A model generated the notes under the pieces. That model was not told the DNA's origin. It searched no databases and worked only from the letters and a program-made list of their open reading frames with translations. Of a stretch of 64,000 bases of DNA, positions 50,116 through 61,332 are shown piece by piece. The stretch covers positions 13,206,001-13,270,000 of the forward strand of contig CM082576.2 in NCBI GenBank assembly GCA_040954595.2. Reading direction: 5' to 3'. The DNA comes from Balanoglossus misakiensis. Lineage: Eukaryota > Hemichordata. Every line of letters begins with the position of its first letter. The first letter of the stretch is position 1. The position numbers and the translations under genes are program-made.

Positions 50116-50757
50116 CAGGGTTCTCCCCAGGAAAAAATCATAGCGTCGGGGCTAATTTGCATGCTAATTTGCATATTAATTTACATAAAATTTACATATA
50201 ACATTAACTTCTATTTGACATCACTGTGGCCCCTCAATTATGCAGTCTGCTATCCTGCGTGTAGTGTACAAGTATTCTGCAGACTTGTGGACGCATAGCA
50301 TGACCTCCAACAAAAGTCTTTTGACAAGTTTAGATAAGGTGTTGCAAAATGCGTACGCTCACTTGTTGCCATCTGTGGTGCGTGCATGTTACTAGGGCTA
50401 TGATGCTATTTATAGGACGCCTGTCTAAAGATAACTGGTGCACTGAATGAAATGGGCAGCAGCGTACTGCTCTTGACAGTGTGCAGAGCTGCTTTGCTTC
50501 TAGGGTGATTAAAGCCGTGATTAACACCGTGAAAGGTGTGAAATGACTCAGTTGTGTTCACTATTCATCAAGAATTGAAAGGAAGTAGCAAGTTATGGTA
50601 AAAACAAAAGCGGACATAAGGCAAAAATACGGGAGTTGACAATAACACGTTAGCATAGCGGGCAGACATTATAGCGTCGGGGGGAAAGTCATAGCGTCGG
50701 GGCTGTTAGTGATAGCGTCGGGGGCCCCGACGCTGTTTGGGCCTGGGGAGAACCCTG
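50116..50757. mobile_element. 642-bp DNA transposon (MITE-like) with CAGGGTTCTCCCCAGG ends
   Basis: The 16-bp terminal inverted repeats CAGGGTTCTCCCCAGG / CCTGGGGAGAACCCTG are perfect. CGTGT flanks both sides (50111-50115, 50758-50762); unit 1 (near 36517) has the empty site CACTACGTGTATAGTG. Subterminal ATAGCGTCGGGG occurs once at the left and three times at the right. CAG-starting ends suggest hAT, but hAT makes 8-bp duplications and only 5 bp are seen here, so the superfamily is open. Confidence 0.88.
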
Positions 50758-51053
50758 CGTGTATAGTGTTTGGTGTAAAATTCGACCCATGTTGCCCCGC
50801 ACTCTACCAGGGGAAATCATTGATACGTGTATAGGACTTATGGCATAAACCCTTGCTTGAGGGTCTATGATAATGGTAATGGATGAGGAGGCTCACTGTA
50901 TCTGTATGTCATCACTACTTTAATGATACATTTACTCCCTTTGCAGTAGTCGAAGAATAACAGTTTGCGATTTGCCAACAAGGATCAAAGACGACGGCAC
51001 GACGTACCAAAAGAAAGTTTTCAAGATATCTAGTTCATAGACACTTACTACAA

Positions 51054-52451
51054 ATGACTAGACGGCGAAGATTAATGAGGGTGGAAAGTAAAAGTCATAC
51101 GGATGAACAGTCATATGAATGCAGAATATGTGGTAAATGTGTCTCCCAGAAAGACTCCTTAACACTACACATGAGGATTCATACCCATGAAAAACCATAT
51201 GAATGCAAAACGTGTGGTAAATGTTTCTCCCTGAATGGCAACTTAAAAGTCCATCAACGAATCCATACCAAGGAAAAGCCATTTGAATGTGAGACGTGTG
51301 GAAAATGTTGCTCTGTGGGTTCAAGTTTGAAAGTTCATCAACGAATCCATACCAAGGAAAGGCCATATGAATGCAAAACGTGTGGTAAACATTTCTCCCA
51401 CGGATCAAGTTTGAAAGTTCATCAACGAATCCATACCAAGGAAAAGCCGTACGAATGCAGAGTTTGTGGAAAATGTTTCCCCTGGAAATACTCCTTAACA
51501 CTACACATGAGACTTCATACCCTTGAAAAACCATATGAATGCAAAACGTGTGGTAAATGTTTCTCCGTGAATTGCAACTTAAAAGTCCATCAACGAATCC
51601 ATACCAATGAAAAGCCATATGAATGCAAAGTATGTGGAAAGTGTTTCCACCTGAGTTCACATTTAAAACGCCATCAGCGGATCCATACCAAGGAAAAACC
51701 ATATGAATGCGAGACGTGTGGTAAATGTTTCACCAGGAAAGGCTCCCTAACGGAACACTCGAGAGTTCATACAAAGGAAAAGCCACATGAATGCAAAACG
51801 TGTGGGAGATGTTTCTCCCTTGGTTCAAGCTTAAGAGTTCATCAACGAATCCATACCAAGGAAAAGCCATACGAATGCAGAGTTTGTGGAAAATGTGTCT
51901 CCCGGAAAGACTCCTTAACACTACACATGAGGATTCATACCCATGAAAAACCATATGAATGCAAAACGTGTGGTAAAAGTTTCTCCCTGAATGGCAACTT
52001 AAAAGTCCATCAACGAATCCATACCAAGGAAAGGCCATTTGAATGCGAGACGTGTGGTAAATGTTTCCCCAAGAGTTCACATTTAAAACGCCATCAGCGG
52101 ATCCATACCAAGGAAAAGCCATATGAATGCGAGACGTGTGGGAGATGTTTCTCTCATGGTTCAAGTTTAAAACGCCATCAACAGCTCCATACCAATGAAA
52201 GGCCACATGAATGCGAGACGTGTGGTAAATGTTTCCCCAAGAGTTCAAGTTTAAAAGTCCATCAACGAATGCATACCAATGAAAAACTGCATGAATGCGA
52301 GACGTGTGGTAAATGTTTCCCCCAGAGTTCAAATTTAAAAGTCCATCAACGAATCCATACCAATGAAAGGCCACATGACGTGTGGGAAATGTTTTTCCCA
52401 AAAGATAAACTTAAAAATCCAACGCATCCACCTGAAAGTAAAACCATATGA
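51054..52451 (+). CDS. Poly-C2H2 zinc-finger protein 3 (15 fingers, C-terminus frameshifted)
   Basis: ATG at 51054 ([14 protein letters not shown]), 465 aa, exon from the acceptor before 50947. Fifteen fingers with CGKCF cores and TKEKP/TNEKP/THEKP linkers. Fingers 1-3 are near-identical to fingers 10-12 of gene 2, including the aberrant CGKCCS finger in which the core Phe is Cys. Relative to gene 1, eight bases (AATGCGAG) are missing at about 52378, so the frame leaves the array after finger 15 and ends in an unrelated 25-residue tail ([14 protein letters not shown]...). Finger remnants continue to about 52520. It could still make a functional shorter protein, because the finger array is intact up to that point. 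Confidence 0.87.
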   Translation: MTRRRRLMRVESKSHTDEQSYECRICGKCVSQKDSLTLHMRIHTHEKPYECKTCGKCFSLNGNLKVHQRIHTKEKPFECETCGKCCSVGSSLKVHQRIHTKERPYECKTCGKHFSHGSSLKVHQRIHTKEKPYECRVCGKCFPWKYSLTLHMRLHTLEKPYECKTCGKCFSVNCNLKVHQRIHTNEKPYECKVCGKCFHLSSHLKRHQRIHTKEKPYECETCGKCFTRKGSLTEHSRVHTKEKPHECKTCGRCFSLGSSLRVHQRIHTKEKPYECRVCGKCVSRKDSLTLHMRIHTHEKPYECKTCGKSFSLNGNLKVHQRIHTKERPFECETCGKCFPKSSHLKRHQRIHTKEKPYECETCGRCFSHGSSLKRHQQLHTNERPHECETCGKCFPKSSSLKVHQRMHTNEKLHECETCGKCFPQSSNLKVHQRIHTNERPHDVWEMFFPKDKLKNPTHPPESKTI

Positions 52452-53503
52452 ATGCGAGATGGGTGGTAAAGGATTCTGCCAGAAGTCGCTATTAAAAAAC
52501 CATCAACGAATCTATGCCATGTGAAAAAAAAAGCCATATGTATGTGAAATGTGTGGTAAATGTTTCTCCCAGAAAAAAATATGTGCTGTTCTGATTACCC
52601 GACCTACCCTAACTTTAGCCCGCCGACTTTTTAGAGCTTCGTAAACCGGAAGTAAAAAATATACAAAATTTATGAAAATTGCAAGAATCACGCAAGAACT
52701 ATGATGTCATTCTTCTACATGATGGTGGCCAAAGATATATAAAAAAATTGCAAAATAAATAATATTTTTGTTTATTTTACAATTTTCTGTCCAATATCAT
52801 TTGCATGGATGAATTATCGTTTTCATTTGTACAAGATGTTCGTTCTTCTTTCAAAATGTGTTTTACTTTGGTGATTGAAGTAAGATATTGTACAATTTTG
52901 GTGATATACATGTATTCCTGTTTTTGCCACTTTTTAAAAATATTGATTTCTTTGAAAATGCTTATCGGATTTCTTTGAAATTTGGTAGGAATATTTCTAT
53001 GGGTAACCCAAGATTTTGTCTTATTGCGTTGGAATTTGCGATGCAGGTTCATAAGACATGTAATATGCAGCTTTTATGAAATTCTGATGTGTTCAATATT
53101 TAGCAAGTGTTCATTAAAAAATATAAACTGATATGTTATTTCTCATTATTTTGTAGATTATTGTCAAACTACCGTTACGTGAATATTTCCCTGATTATTG
53201 ATGTTAATATCTGTAAATTTTAAGAATCAGAATTCTACAACGAGACAAGAATGGGTTTTATCATAAAACGAAAGACTGATATTTTACTAAACGCTAAACA
53301 TTATTTGGATGATTCGTTCCCCCATCCGAAATGCATGATTAGCATTGAATTGAGTGTGAGAAGGCCTCATACGACGCTACTTGTAACTACGGTAGTCCTA
53401 GTATATGCAAGGTGTATACCCCATCATCGGACTATTATCTGTCAGTTTACATTTGTTTTACGAACCATTACAGTGACTTGCATATTTGTTGGCAGGTTAA
53501 AAT

Positions 53504-53644
53504 GGTTGGTGAGTTTTAAAAACCTCACATGGTCGATACAATTTCAAGATGGCCGATTTTTGCCATGTTTAAGAAATGGGAGTTCATAAGCTGAAGTGAT
53601 ATTCGGTCAATCTGATACTTTGTAACAGAAAAAATAACAGAAAG
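53504..53644 (+). mobile_element. MITE remnant at the right edge of the tandem block
   Basis: Contains AAACCTCACATGGTCGA, TTTCAAGATGGCC and GTAACAGAAAAAATAAC as in the other half copies; the first ~50 bp (AATTCTCCC...CCTAGG) is missing. Confidence 0.65.
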
Positions 53645-53907
53645 TGGAAAAAGTTGATTGACTTTAATATGTCAACTACTTTTTTATCATTTTAATGTTT
53701 ACATATAAGCATTTTCATTGATTTGCAATTTTATTGTTCACTTCAACCAATCACTGATAAAGAGACCTAGCTAACATTTCCCATTACAGAACCAAATGGG
53801 ATCTTCATGCACGTGTTGAACGATAACCATCGCTATCGGCGCTACTGTAAATGTCAAAACGCAATTTTCTGGTAATACATGTATAAATTGCAAGAGTAGT
53901 TCTTCCG

Positions 53908-56900
53908 TCAATAACTCTCGCGTTTCGCCAGCCGCAGGTGCATGCCGTCCACAGTTTGCAGCACCAGACCCAGGATTGGCTTGACGGGTTTGGCGTCATC
54001 CAGTGAGAATTCGAAGTGGTGCAACAGCGAGGAGAGCACGATCTTCAGCTCACTCATGGCAAAGTTCTGCCCGATGCAGTTCCTGCAAAATAGCCGTGAA
54101 ACATAATCTGTAAGAGAGTGGCTCAAGGGATTTCTGAACCTTGCTAGCTGTGTAGGTCGACTTTTTATTTTATTCGGCAAAATCATATGCAATGATTCGG
54201 TTCGAAACATATCCGAAATTTAAAACACGTGTATACAAGAAAATTATTTGCCAAGTTCAAATGTGTCATTTTCGGACATCATTGCTGACAATGCCCTTAC
54301 TTTTGGCACAGAAAATATTGTACACCATCAATTTCTTACAGTGATAGCGCAGCGATTGCAGCTCTGTAAAAAGTTGTAAGCTTCGCCAGGCACCTACCTT
54401 GGACCAGCAGAGAAGGGCACAAATGCATGCGGCGACCTCTTCTGCACATTTTCGGGAAGAAATCTGGAAGGGTCGTACACTTCCGGGTCATCCCACACAT
54501 GCGGGTTGTGGTGTAAATTGTAGATGTTCGCGCCAACCTGCATGCCTGAACAGAAATGACTAAATTACCAGAAATGGATTTATTACAATACTACCCACCC
54601 GGTTTAAAGGTGACACTGCACATGCTGCAGTATATATGTGGTCAAGCCTTGAAAATTGAATATTCATGAGTCACGTGATACATTGTATTAGCATATTTAA
54701 TTTGTAGCTGTCACTTACACGAAACTTTCGCCTATAGTATATAAAAATATATATATAAAACTGCAAATACTAAAATGCAGTAAAAATGGTATTGAAAATG
54801 ACAACACAATACCCACAAAGAAGTACTCACCCTTGGGGAATTTTCGTCCATCAGGTAATTTTATAGGTTTAGTAAGAATGCGTCCAAGAAAGGGCACGGC
54901 TGGTGTGATACGCAGACTTTCTTTGATACACATAGTTAGATAAGGGAAATTGTTGAGATCATCCCTGTCAATGTAAAATAAAATAAACGGAAAGTTGACG
55001 TAAAACCCGAATTTATACTTATTTTATAATTAACAAAAAATGACGATTGTGTACGTGTAGGCCTTAATGATCTCCTTGCAAACCGTGAAACCTTCAGCAT
55101 TATAGGTTGCAGAATGTTCGCTAACCATTCAACGACTGCGCCGCCGCCTTTTGCACTGAAAAACTCGTCTGTTTCCTGGTGACATTTCCTCTGATATTCT
55201 GGGTTTGTAGCCAGGTTGTAGAGACACCATGATATTCCCGCCGCCGTGGTGTCGTGTCCCTCGAACATGAAGGTGTCCACTTCGTCCTGTATCTCCTGCT
55301 CCGTCAGACCTCTGCCTTCTTCGTCCTGTGGTGTTTGATCAGGGAAATTCCACGCATCACGGTACACCATATACCCATTTTATGAAAGGTAATATATTTG
55401 GAGGGCAAATTTTACTTTGGAAATTAAAACCCCACAACGGTAGTTTGCTATCCAAAGTTTTCTATTTGAAAAAATGAACATTTTTTGTTTTGCTTTTGTA
55501 GCTTAGCTGCGCAACAATATTGAAATACATCTTTAGTGTTTAGCGAAAAAAAAGTATATTACCTATATTGTTTTACGTTTTTGCTTGTTTGTTTGCTTTT
55601 CAACATACTGTATATGTAAAATGTAACATCAATTCCTTTTCCTTACCCTAACGGACAATAATATATCAAGAAAATCGATGTAGTTCCTTTTCTTGACATG
55701 CTCACTGCTCTTCTCCAACTCCAACGATGCCTTCCGCTCCTTGATAACATTTCTTGAGTAGTCGTGAAGACAATCGATAGATCGTTTAAATTTCCTTCCG
55801 TCTGCCGTCAAGTTGTAATATATCAGATCACTGTGGTGGAATACGTTCAAGAATCGTTTGGCGATCAAATCAGAAGCGTCATATACAGCTTTGACGTACG
55901 GATTGAACTCCCTATTAAAGACAGAGAAAAAGTAAACATGTTTCATGTTCGAAAAATAAAACACTACACTGTAATGTTTGTAATTTTTTCGAAAACTCTG
56001 CACACGTTTTGGATGTGTTTAATAAATTTGCCTGCCAGTTTATGCTACCTGTTACAAGTCAAGCTAGAAATCCATCATCATCATGGAGAAGATCCACAAA
56101 TCCCCGTTATACGAAAACGTAATAATGAATTTAGCATATAGTGCCCGAATAATACCATCTCAATTCTGGCTGCCTTATAAATAGGTTTCCACTTTGTGCT
56201 AGAGGGTCAAATAACATCATAAGAATTGCATTCTGGGTAAAAAGTCGACAACTTACTGTAGTTAGAGATACATGTAGAAGAAATAATTTGTTGACTGTAT
56301 TTCATGACTTCCTTTGGTCAAAAATTTCTGTCTTTGTAGTTAGCATATTGAACTCATACAACTTTGTTCACATTTTGTTATTTTTTCTGTACCAAAGTTT
56401 CATTATGACTGAATACAACTTCAGCTTATGAAGTCTCATTTGTCGGTCATCTTGAAATTGTGTCGAATATATGAGATTTTCATCACTCACCTAGGTAGCA
56501 AAAACCTATTTAAGGTAGGGAGAATAATGTATTGTACTTAATAATTACGTTACTGTCTGACAGTTGTTTTCCGAGCTGAATATGCACTTCATTAATGAAT
56601 CCAAGGTCATCAATCGGACATGCTGCGATATCTCTATGGAACCCTTATCACAGAGGCCGGACCACTTGTTCTGAAATGAGCGATGGATTGGAAGAAATTT
56701 GTCACTCAGAAACATAGCGATATAAATACACGTCGTGTAGTTCAACACCATCCACAATCCATACACTGTATGTAGAATAGTTACCTATCGTGCTGTATCT
56801 TGTCGTTCGTGTGTCGCCGTGAGCGAATATCAGGCGACTGACTACAACACTCAAGTTTGCTAGGTACTCCTGGATGGACGTGTTACTTATTTATAACACT

Positions 56901-58565
56901 CTAATTGGAATTCTAGCATTAATATCATGTCGCTGTTGTTATGAATTCATTCTTGAAAATAACGATTATTGGGATAGCTCAAAACCAGATGAGTAAGGCA
57001 AAATGAGATTAAATGAAAACGCAAACTTTAAATTCGACACAATATTACAATCTCCAAACTGCCACTTGTAGAACTAAAATTGGCCAATCTTGCCTTAAAC
57101 AAATCCATTCAAAAAGCAAGGCATCTTTTTGCAAACTTTCTCCATGAATGAAAGTATGACAAATTTCCATCCTCAATTTTATTTTGTGCACCTACCACAA
57201 GTACATTGACACAGTCGTTGAATACGTTTGCATATGGTTTCAAAATCTCGAAGTGAAATCCCGGTGTTAACAGTTTCCGATTTCTTGTCCATTTTGGTCC
57301 ATTGCTGATCAGTAGACCGTCGCCGAGCCAGGGTTTAATGAAGCCGTACGCCCACTCGTCTTTGGGCTCTGTCAAGTAAATTATTGTATGTGTATCAGAA
57401 TTGTGGTCATGAGTGATTGGACAATGAATGGGTCAAGAGCAATTAAGACCATGATTGGGAAATTTGATGATGGTGACGATGACGACGATGATGGTGGCGG
57501 TGGTGGTTATTGTCGCCGTCCTTTATGTTGTTGTGGAATGCATGGGTGTGAACGTGCTCTTCTCCTTGTTTGATATTTTATTGTAGATTGGGATTTATAT
57601 AGGTGTAGTTTGAGTGGACATTTTGAAGTTTGAAATTTTGTCTAGAACTTGGAGCCAGTTTAGCGTGTGCAAAATTGAAATCGGCCGCTTTCTTCGGTGT
57701 GTCTCCTACCTGCTGTTGATAATACTGCTTTTATTGTCTCCGGGTGACAGCATTCGAATCCGCCCCTGAATGGTCCATACCAGAACGGGAAACCATATTT
57801 ATATTTTCTGGTCCACTCAACACCAATTTTCATGTATGATCTGGCGTCCACCTGTACCGACATGCAAACATGTAAGCGCAAAGTTGCCTTCCATCAATCC
57901 ATCTATAGCCAAGTTCCAACTTGCCAAATCCGATGATTAGTGCCACCTTCATATTATACAGCAGGAAGGCTTGGGGGGTGGGTGGTTGCAAGTTGTGAAA
58001 TAGGCACAATTACATCTTTGCCCAGTAATTTTGCCAGCCCTTTTTTTCTTGGCGGTATATGTCGTCACGATTCCTCTGTTCATAGCCTAGCGATTTCTTG
58101 GACACATGAGTTTAGGCTTATAATAGGCCAGGCTATTTCAACTACTTCACCCAGTTTGGTTGTTTCTTTACATGATACCAGGTTCCGAAACCATGTCAAT
58201 CATATTAGCAAAGTTGTAGATATGTGTCTTCACCGTCTGTGGGAGGCCCTAGCAACTGTGTATACATCATTAGTCAGCAGTGATTGGGCGATATAGCCCT
58301 TTCGAAATCGACAACTCACCAGATGCAGGTGGCCGAAGAGCCAATGCTTCGGCTCGCACGGGAACGGCTCAAAGGCTTTAACGAGGCGTTGTCTGACCGC
58401 CAATTCCTCAACCAAAACAGAACACAGTTTCTTGAGCAGTACTGCAGAGATGAACAACAAGGCGCCGACTATGACAAGTGTTTGGTTTGAGGAATAGGTC
58501 GAAAACGGGAGTCGACTCAACAGTTCCTTCGAGGTATTTATCAAATGATTCAATAAGGCAGCCAT
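53908..58565 (-). CDS. Cytochrome P450, CYP4 family (CYP4F-like)
   Basis: Nine exons (high to low): 58320-58565, 57710-57851, 57196-57368, 56549-56670, 55647-55911, 55126-55325, 54831-54964, 54398-54545, 53908-54082; 1605 nt, 534 aa plus stop. An N-terminal anchor, [19 protein letters not shown] (residues ~29-47), predicts ER membrane insertion. The CYP4 signature [13 protein letters not shown] (exon 6) is the oxygen-activating I helix; ESLR (exon 7) is the ExxR motif; SRF (exon 8) is the PERF-like arginine; FSAGPRNCIG (exon 8/9) carries the haem-ligand Cys. [13 protein letters not shown] and [16 protein letters not shown] are typical of vertebrate CYP4F enzymes, which omega-hydroxylate fatty acids and eicosanoids; the substrate here is inferred. 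All catalytic motifs are intact. Intron 4 holds a full MITE (56162-56526). A minus-strand AATAAA lies at about 53730. Confidence 0.95.
56162..56526. mobile_element. ~365-bp MITE, full-length copy B (in CYP4 intron 4)
   Basis: Inverted ends CCTTATAAATAGGTTT near 56173 and AAAACCTATTTAAGG near 56501, with the CACCTAGGTAGC subterminal block. Opposite in orientation to copy A at 5642. The TTGCATTCTGGGTAAAAAG block pairs with the matching block of copy A (reverse strand near 5930). Confidence 0.75.
57460..57520 (+). repeat. GAT/GAC/GGT low-complexity tract in a CYP4 intron
   Basis: Imperfect GATGGTGACGATGACGAC-type triplets; reads as Asp/Gly-rich in one frame but lies in intron 2, between the exons at 57710 and 57368. 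Confidence 0.8.
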
Positions 58566-60651
58566 CCTTCAACTGGCCCTGGACTTTTGAATCATCAACC
58601 TTTGAACCGACAGTTAGTTCGTGGACCTGTCTACAAATAGCCGCATCTGTGTGTATGTGGTATGGTCTATATGCACTACTCAACTTTACGACGGGATAGG
58701 CGGATAGTGCACGATGTTCCTTGCGATCATTGGTTGATTGAGGGACTATGCGAGTTGTCACATCAAATAGAGCCTACTATTGACACTGATTGCATTATAA
58801 ATTGGTATTGAAGTGACAAACTCCATGCTCATGCTTGTTGTTTTTCTTTTCGTGTGTGTCTTACGGAAATGTAATGCGCAAATAAGGTGCGTTGCGCATC
58901 TCACATGAGTACATCCACGTCTTATTTCATACTCTTCAAAAACAGTTATCGAGAAATGTCATCATGTCACCAGAAACCCAGCCCTGTGGCTGCGTACAGG
59001 TGTGTGTGCTCCCGGTGTTACGCGCCCTCCACGCGCGTAACACCGGTAGCACACACAGACCTGTACGCAGGGCTACCACCATAAACCACGCCACGCCTGT
59101 CTCTCTCGTTAGCTGTTAGATGCAGTTCATTCTATACCTGGAGCTACTGTCCCGGGCTAACTAAGATAAACGTGCCGCAGCTAAAATTACAAGTAGGTAC
59201 ATGCACACGTAGACGTAGTACACTGTACATGTATGAACTGGTATGCCATTATGGTATATGTCTATAAAGTTGACATTGTACAAGCGCCCTCATCTATTTT
59301 CCTTGTTGCCGGGCATTGACCCGCTTCAACATTCAAAACCATTCACCATCCATTACTGCAACCGGAATCATTACCGGAGTACAAATTGCTCGACATCGTT
59401 GCAATTTCCTGCACACAATCACGGTGGAGATAGAGGTAAATACCATTTACACAAGCCTTTCTAACGTAAATAATGTGTAACACTTGCGGTATTAGACAGT
59501 TATGCTTTCAATTCTCAGTGATCGTGAATCGCATATGTCAACATCATTGAACGCCAAGGACAAATCCTGGGACAAATATGTTCATCATTGATCGTCTCCT
59601 ACGATACAGACGGGCGACCATCGCTGCAATGTTTGAGTCACAACCATATGGCACGCACGTATGCGACTCCAACACCATGACCGCTTAACGTACGCCGCTC
59701 CCGTGGCCCACAATCGTCATTTGTTGTATGTGGGGTGTGTGTGTTTTTTTTGGGGGGGGGGGGGGGCACGCCCATTCAAAACAAACAATACAGGCATACA
59801 CAGTACAGCTCTGCGATTCTGACTGCAAAATAAGCCAACGTGCGCCCATAGACTCAGGGCTATTCTAGCCTGCAGTCTGAATATTTCTTGTTCAAACTGA
59901 TTACTCTTTTTATCTCTTAAGTCATTGTTTTCTTCAATGCATTTTGACTAATTCCATTGTACTCACAAACTACTATTCTAGCATTTCAAACGAACGGTGA
60001 CATTTCACCCTCACTTTTCATGATGGTTCTCCCTTGAGAAATTCACTACTGCAAAACATATTCATGGAGAGACAAAACTATGCGAATGCCAAATAATACT
60101 GGGTGATCAAATCTATTTTGTAGGATCTAAATGACTTATTTTATTAAAGAAAAAGAAATACTACGTGTAGTGGGTTTGCTGACAATTCTCAATGTAATCC
60201 CGTGGAAAGAGAGCAATACCATGCACTCTTGGTGTATGTACACCCTAATTTTAGTTACTTCTAAATTCAAACCATGCAAAAAAAAGATCTGCTAATGGGT
60301 TTATTGAACAGCAGTGAAGAGAATGCATTTTACTATTTTTGCATGTACTGTGTTTTAAACCATTGTAAACATAACTTTTCTAAAAAAAATCTGTTTTCTA
60401 TAATCGGGGCCCCAAGGTCTGTGGGTCAGTAAGTCCCTATTGGTATAATATGGCTTGAATTCTTCTTCCTATTCATACGAATTATTTGTCACTCAAAAAC
60501 TGCTATACTTACACATATCATAACCTAGATTCACGTACCTGTGTAACTCTATAGGAAAAGGCGCCCTAATACAACCTGGCAGTTCCACAACCAAAGACAA
60601 AGACCAACTTTTTCTTTCTTTGTTCCAGCCTTCGCTAGTGACATAAACGAA
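58566..60651. other. Intergenic region between divergent CYP4 and GNAT genes
   Basis: It should hold both promoters. An acceptor TTTGTTCCAG ending at 60628 lies 23 bp before the GNAT ATG, implying a 5' non-coding exon; GATAGAG|GTAAAT at 59435 is a possible donor. Other contents: a foldback (58979-59075), a T/G homopolymer run near 59742-59767, and a dispersed GGGGCCCCAAGGTCTGTGGG-type repeat near 60408. No coding exon is visible. Confidence 0.5.
58979..59075. repeat. ~97-bp imperfect foldback related to the 41728 element
   Basis: Arms with TGCGTACAGG, TGTGTGTGCTCCCGGTGTTACGCGC and complement. The right end reads CAGGGCTA, matching the TAGCYCTGCGTACAGG end of the 554-bp element; the left end has a short insertion. 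I see no flanking duplication. Confidence 0.7.
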
Positions 60652-61332
60652 ATGGCAGAAAACACGACAGCATCATCAGATAGTATCGTTATACGAGAGA
60701 TGACACAGGCCGATGTCGAAGAGGCAACGGAGATCATCAGCTCCGCCTTCACCCAGCGTGAACCCTTAACAGCCTGTCTCGCCATCCCACCGCATTTAGA
60801 CCGTGTCGAGTCCGGTTACGTCTGCACCGTTGCGGCCAAAGATGGTTTATCGGTGGTTGCCGTGGATACGAACACCAATAAAATCGTAGGCGTTGCTACA
60901 TCGCGTGTTCACGACGGCAGCGGAGACCAAGACGACACGAGCGACATAGACGAGGTTCTGAAACACTACAAACCGATCTACGCTCTTTTTGATACAGCCG
61001 CCAAAGTATTTGCTGACTACCCAGATTACAAAAACAATCCAGAGTCCAAGGTTACCATGGCAATGAAGTTAGGCGTGCATGGTAGCTATACGGGAAGGGG
61101 ACTCGGCACGAAACTCAGACAAGCCACGACGGATCTGGCCGAGAGAAAGGGATTTGATTTCGTCGTCGCTATAGCAACCAACAAAGGAAGCCAACGCCTG
61201 TATGAAAAGTTGAATTACACAGAATTGTCTGAGGTTAAGTACGGCGAATTTGAATACGACGGGCAACACCCATTTGCAGGCATTACGGCGTGTACATCAG
61301 CAAAGCTTCTTATGAAGAAATTGTCCCCATGA
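60652..61332 (+). CDS. GNAT-family N-acetyltransferase, arylalkylamine N-acetyltransferase-like
   Basis: Uninterrupted coding exon, 226 aa, ATG at 60652 in AACGAAATGG. Residues 12-30 (IVIREMTQADVEEATEIIS) form the opening beta strand and helix of GNAT folds. LGVHGSYTGRGLGTKL (~residues 138-153) is motif A, whose R/Q-x-x-G-x-G/A loop (GRGLGT) binds the acetyl-CoA pyrophosphate, and FVVAIATNKGSQRLYEKLNY (~175-194) is motif B. The DEDPIxxF-like segment is replaced by QREPLTACL, as in insect-type (dopamine/AANAT-like) enzymes. It probably transfers acetyl from acetyl-CoA to a small amine in the cytosol; the true substrate (arylalkylamine, polyamine or other) cannot be told from sequence. Divergent from CYP4. 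AATAAA at 61540-61545 is a good polyadenylation signal. Confidence 0.85.
   Translation: MAENTTASSDSIVIREMTQADVEEATEIISSAFTQREPLTACLAIPPHLDRVESGYVCTVAAKDGLSVVAVDTNTNKIVGVATSRVHDGSGDQDDTSDIDEVLKHYKPIYALFDTAAKVFADYPDYKNNPESKVTMAMKLGVHGSYTGRGLGTKLRQATTDLAERKGFDFVVAIATNKGSQRLYEKLNYTELSEVKYGEFEYDGQHPFAGITACTSAKLLMKKLSP

Larger units (their letters stand above)
46069..53644 (+). repeat. Tandem unit 3 (about 7.6 kb) containing zinc-finger gene 3
   Basis: Collinear with units 1 and 2 but enlarged by a ~1.5 kb private segment (about 47262-48770, with transposase-like fragment and 594-bp foldback) and by the 642-bp element at 50116. Its right end runs on into genuine MITE sequence (AGAAAGTGGAAAAAGTTGA), unlike the two internal junctions. 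Confidence 0.88.

Noticed and set aside
36813-52401. Long minus-strand open frames of 160-223 codons across the three zinc-finger exons (containing repeated [15 protein letters not shown]-like phrases)
   Set aside because: They are antisense readings of the 84-nt finger repeat; codon periodicity keeps any such frame open. No starts, splice sites or family support.
33631-53644. CRISPR-like array of regular repeats
   Set aside because: The regular 84-bp period is the coding zinc-finger repeat in a eukaryotic gene; there are no spacers or cas genes.
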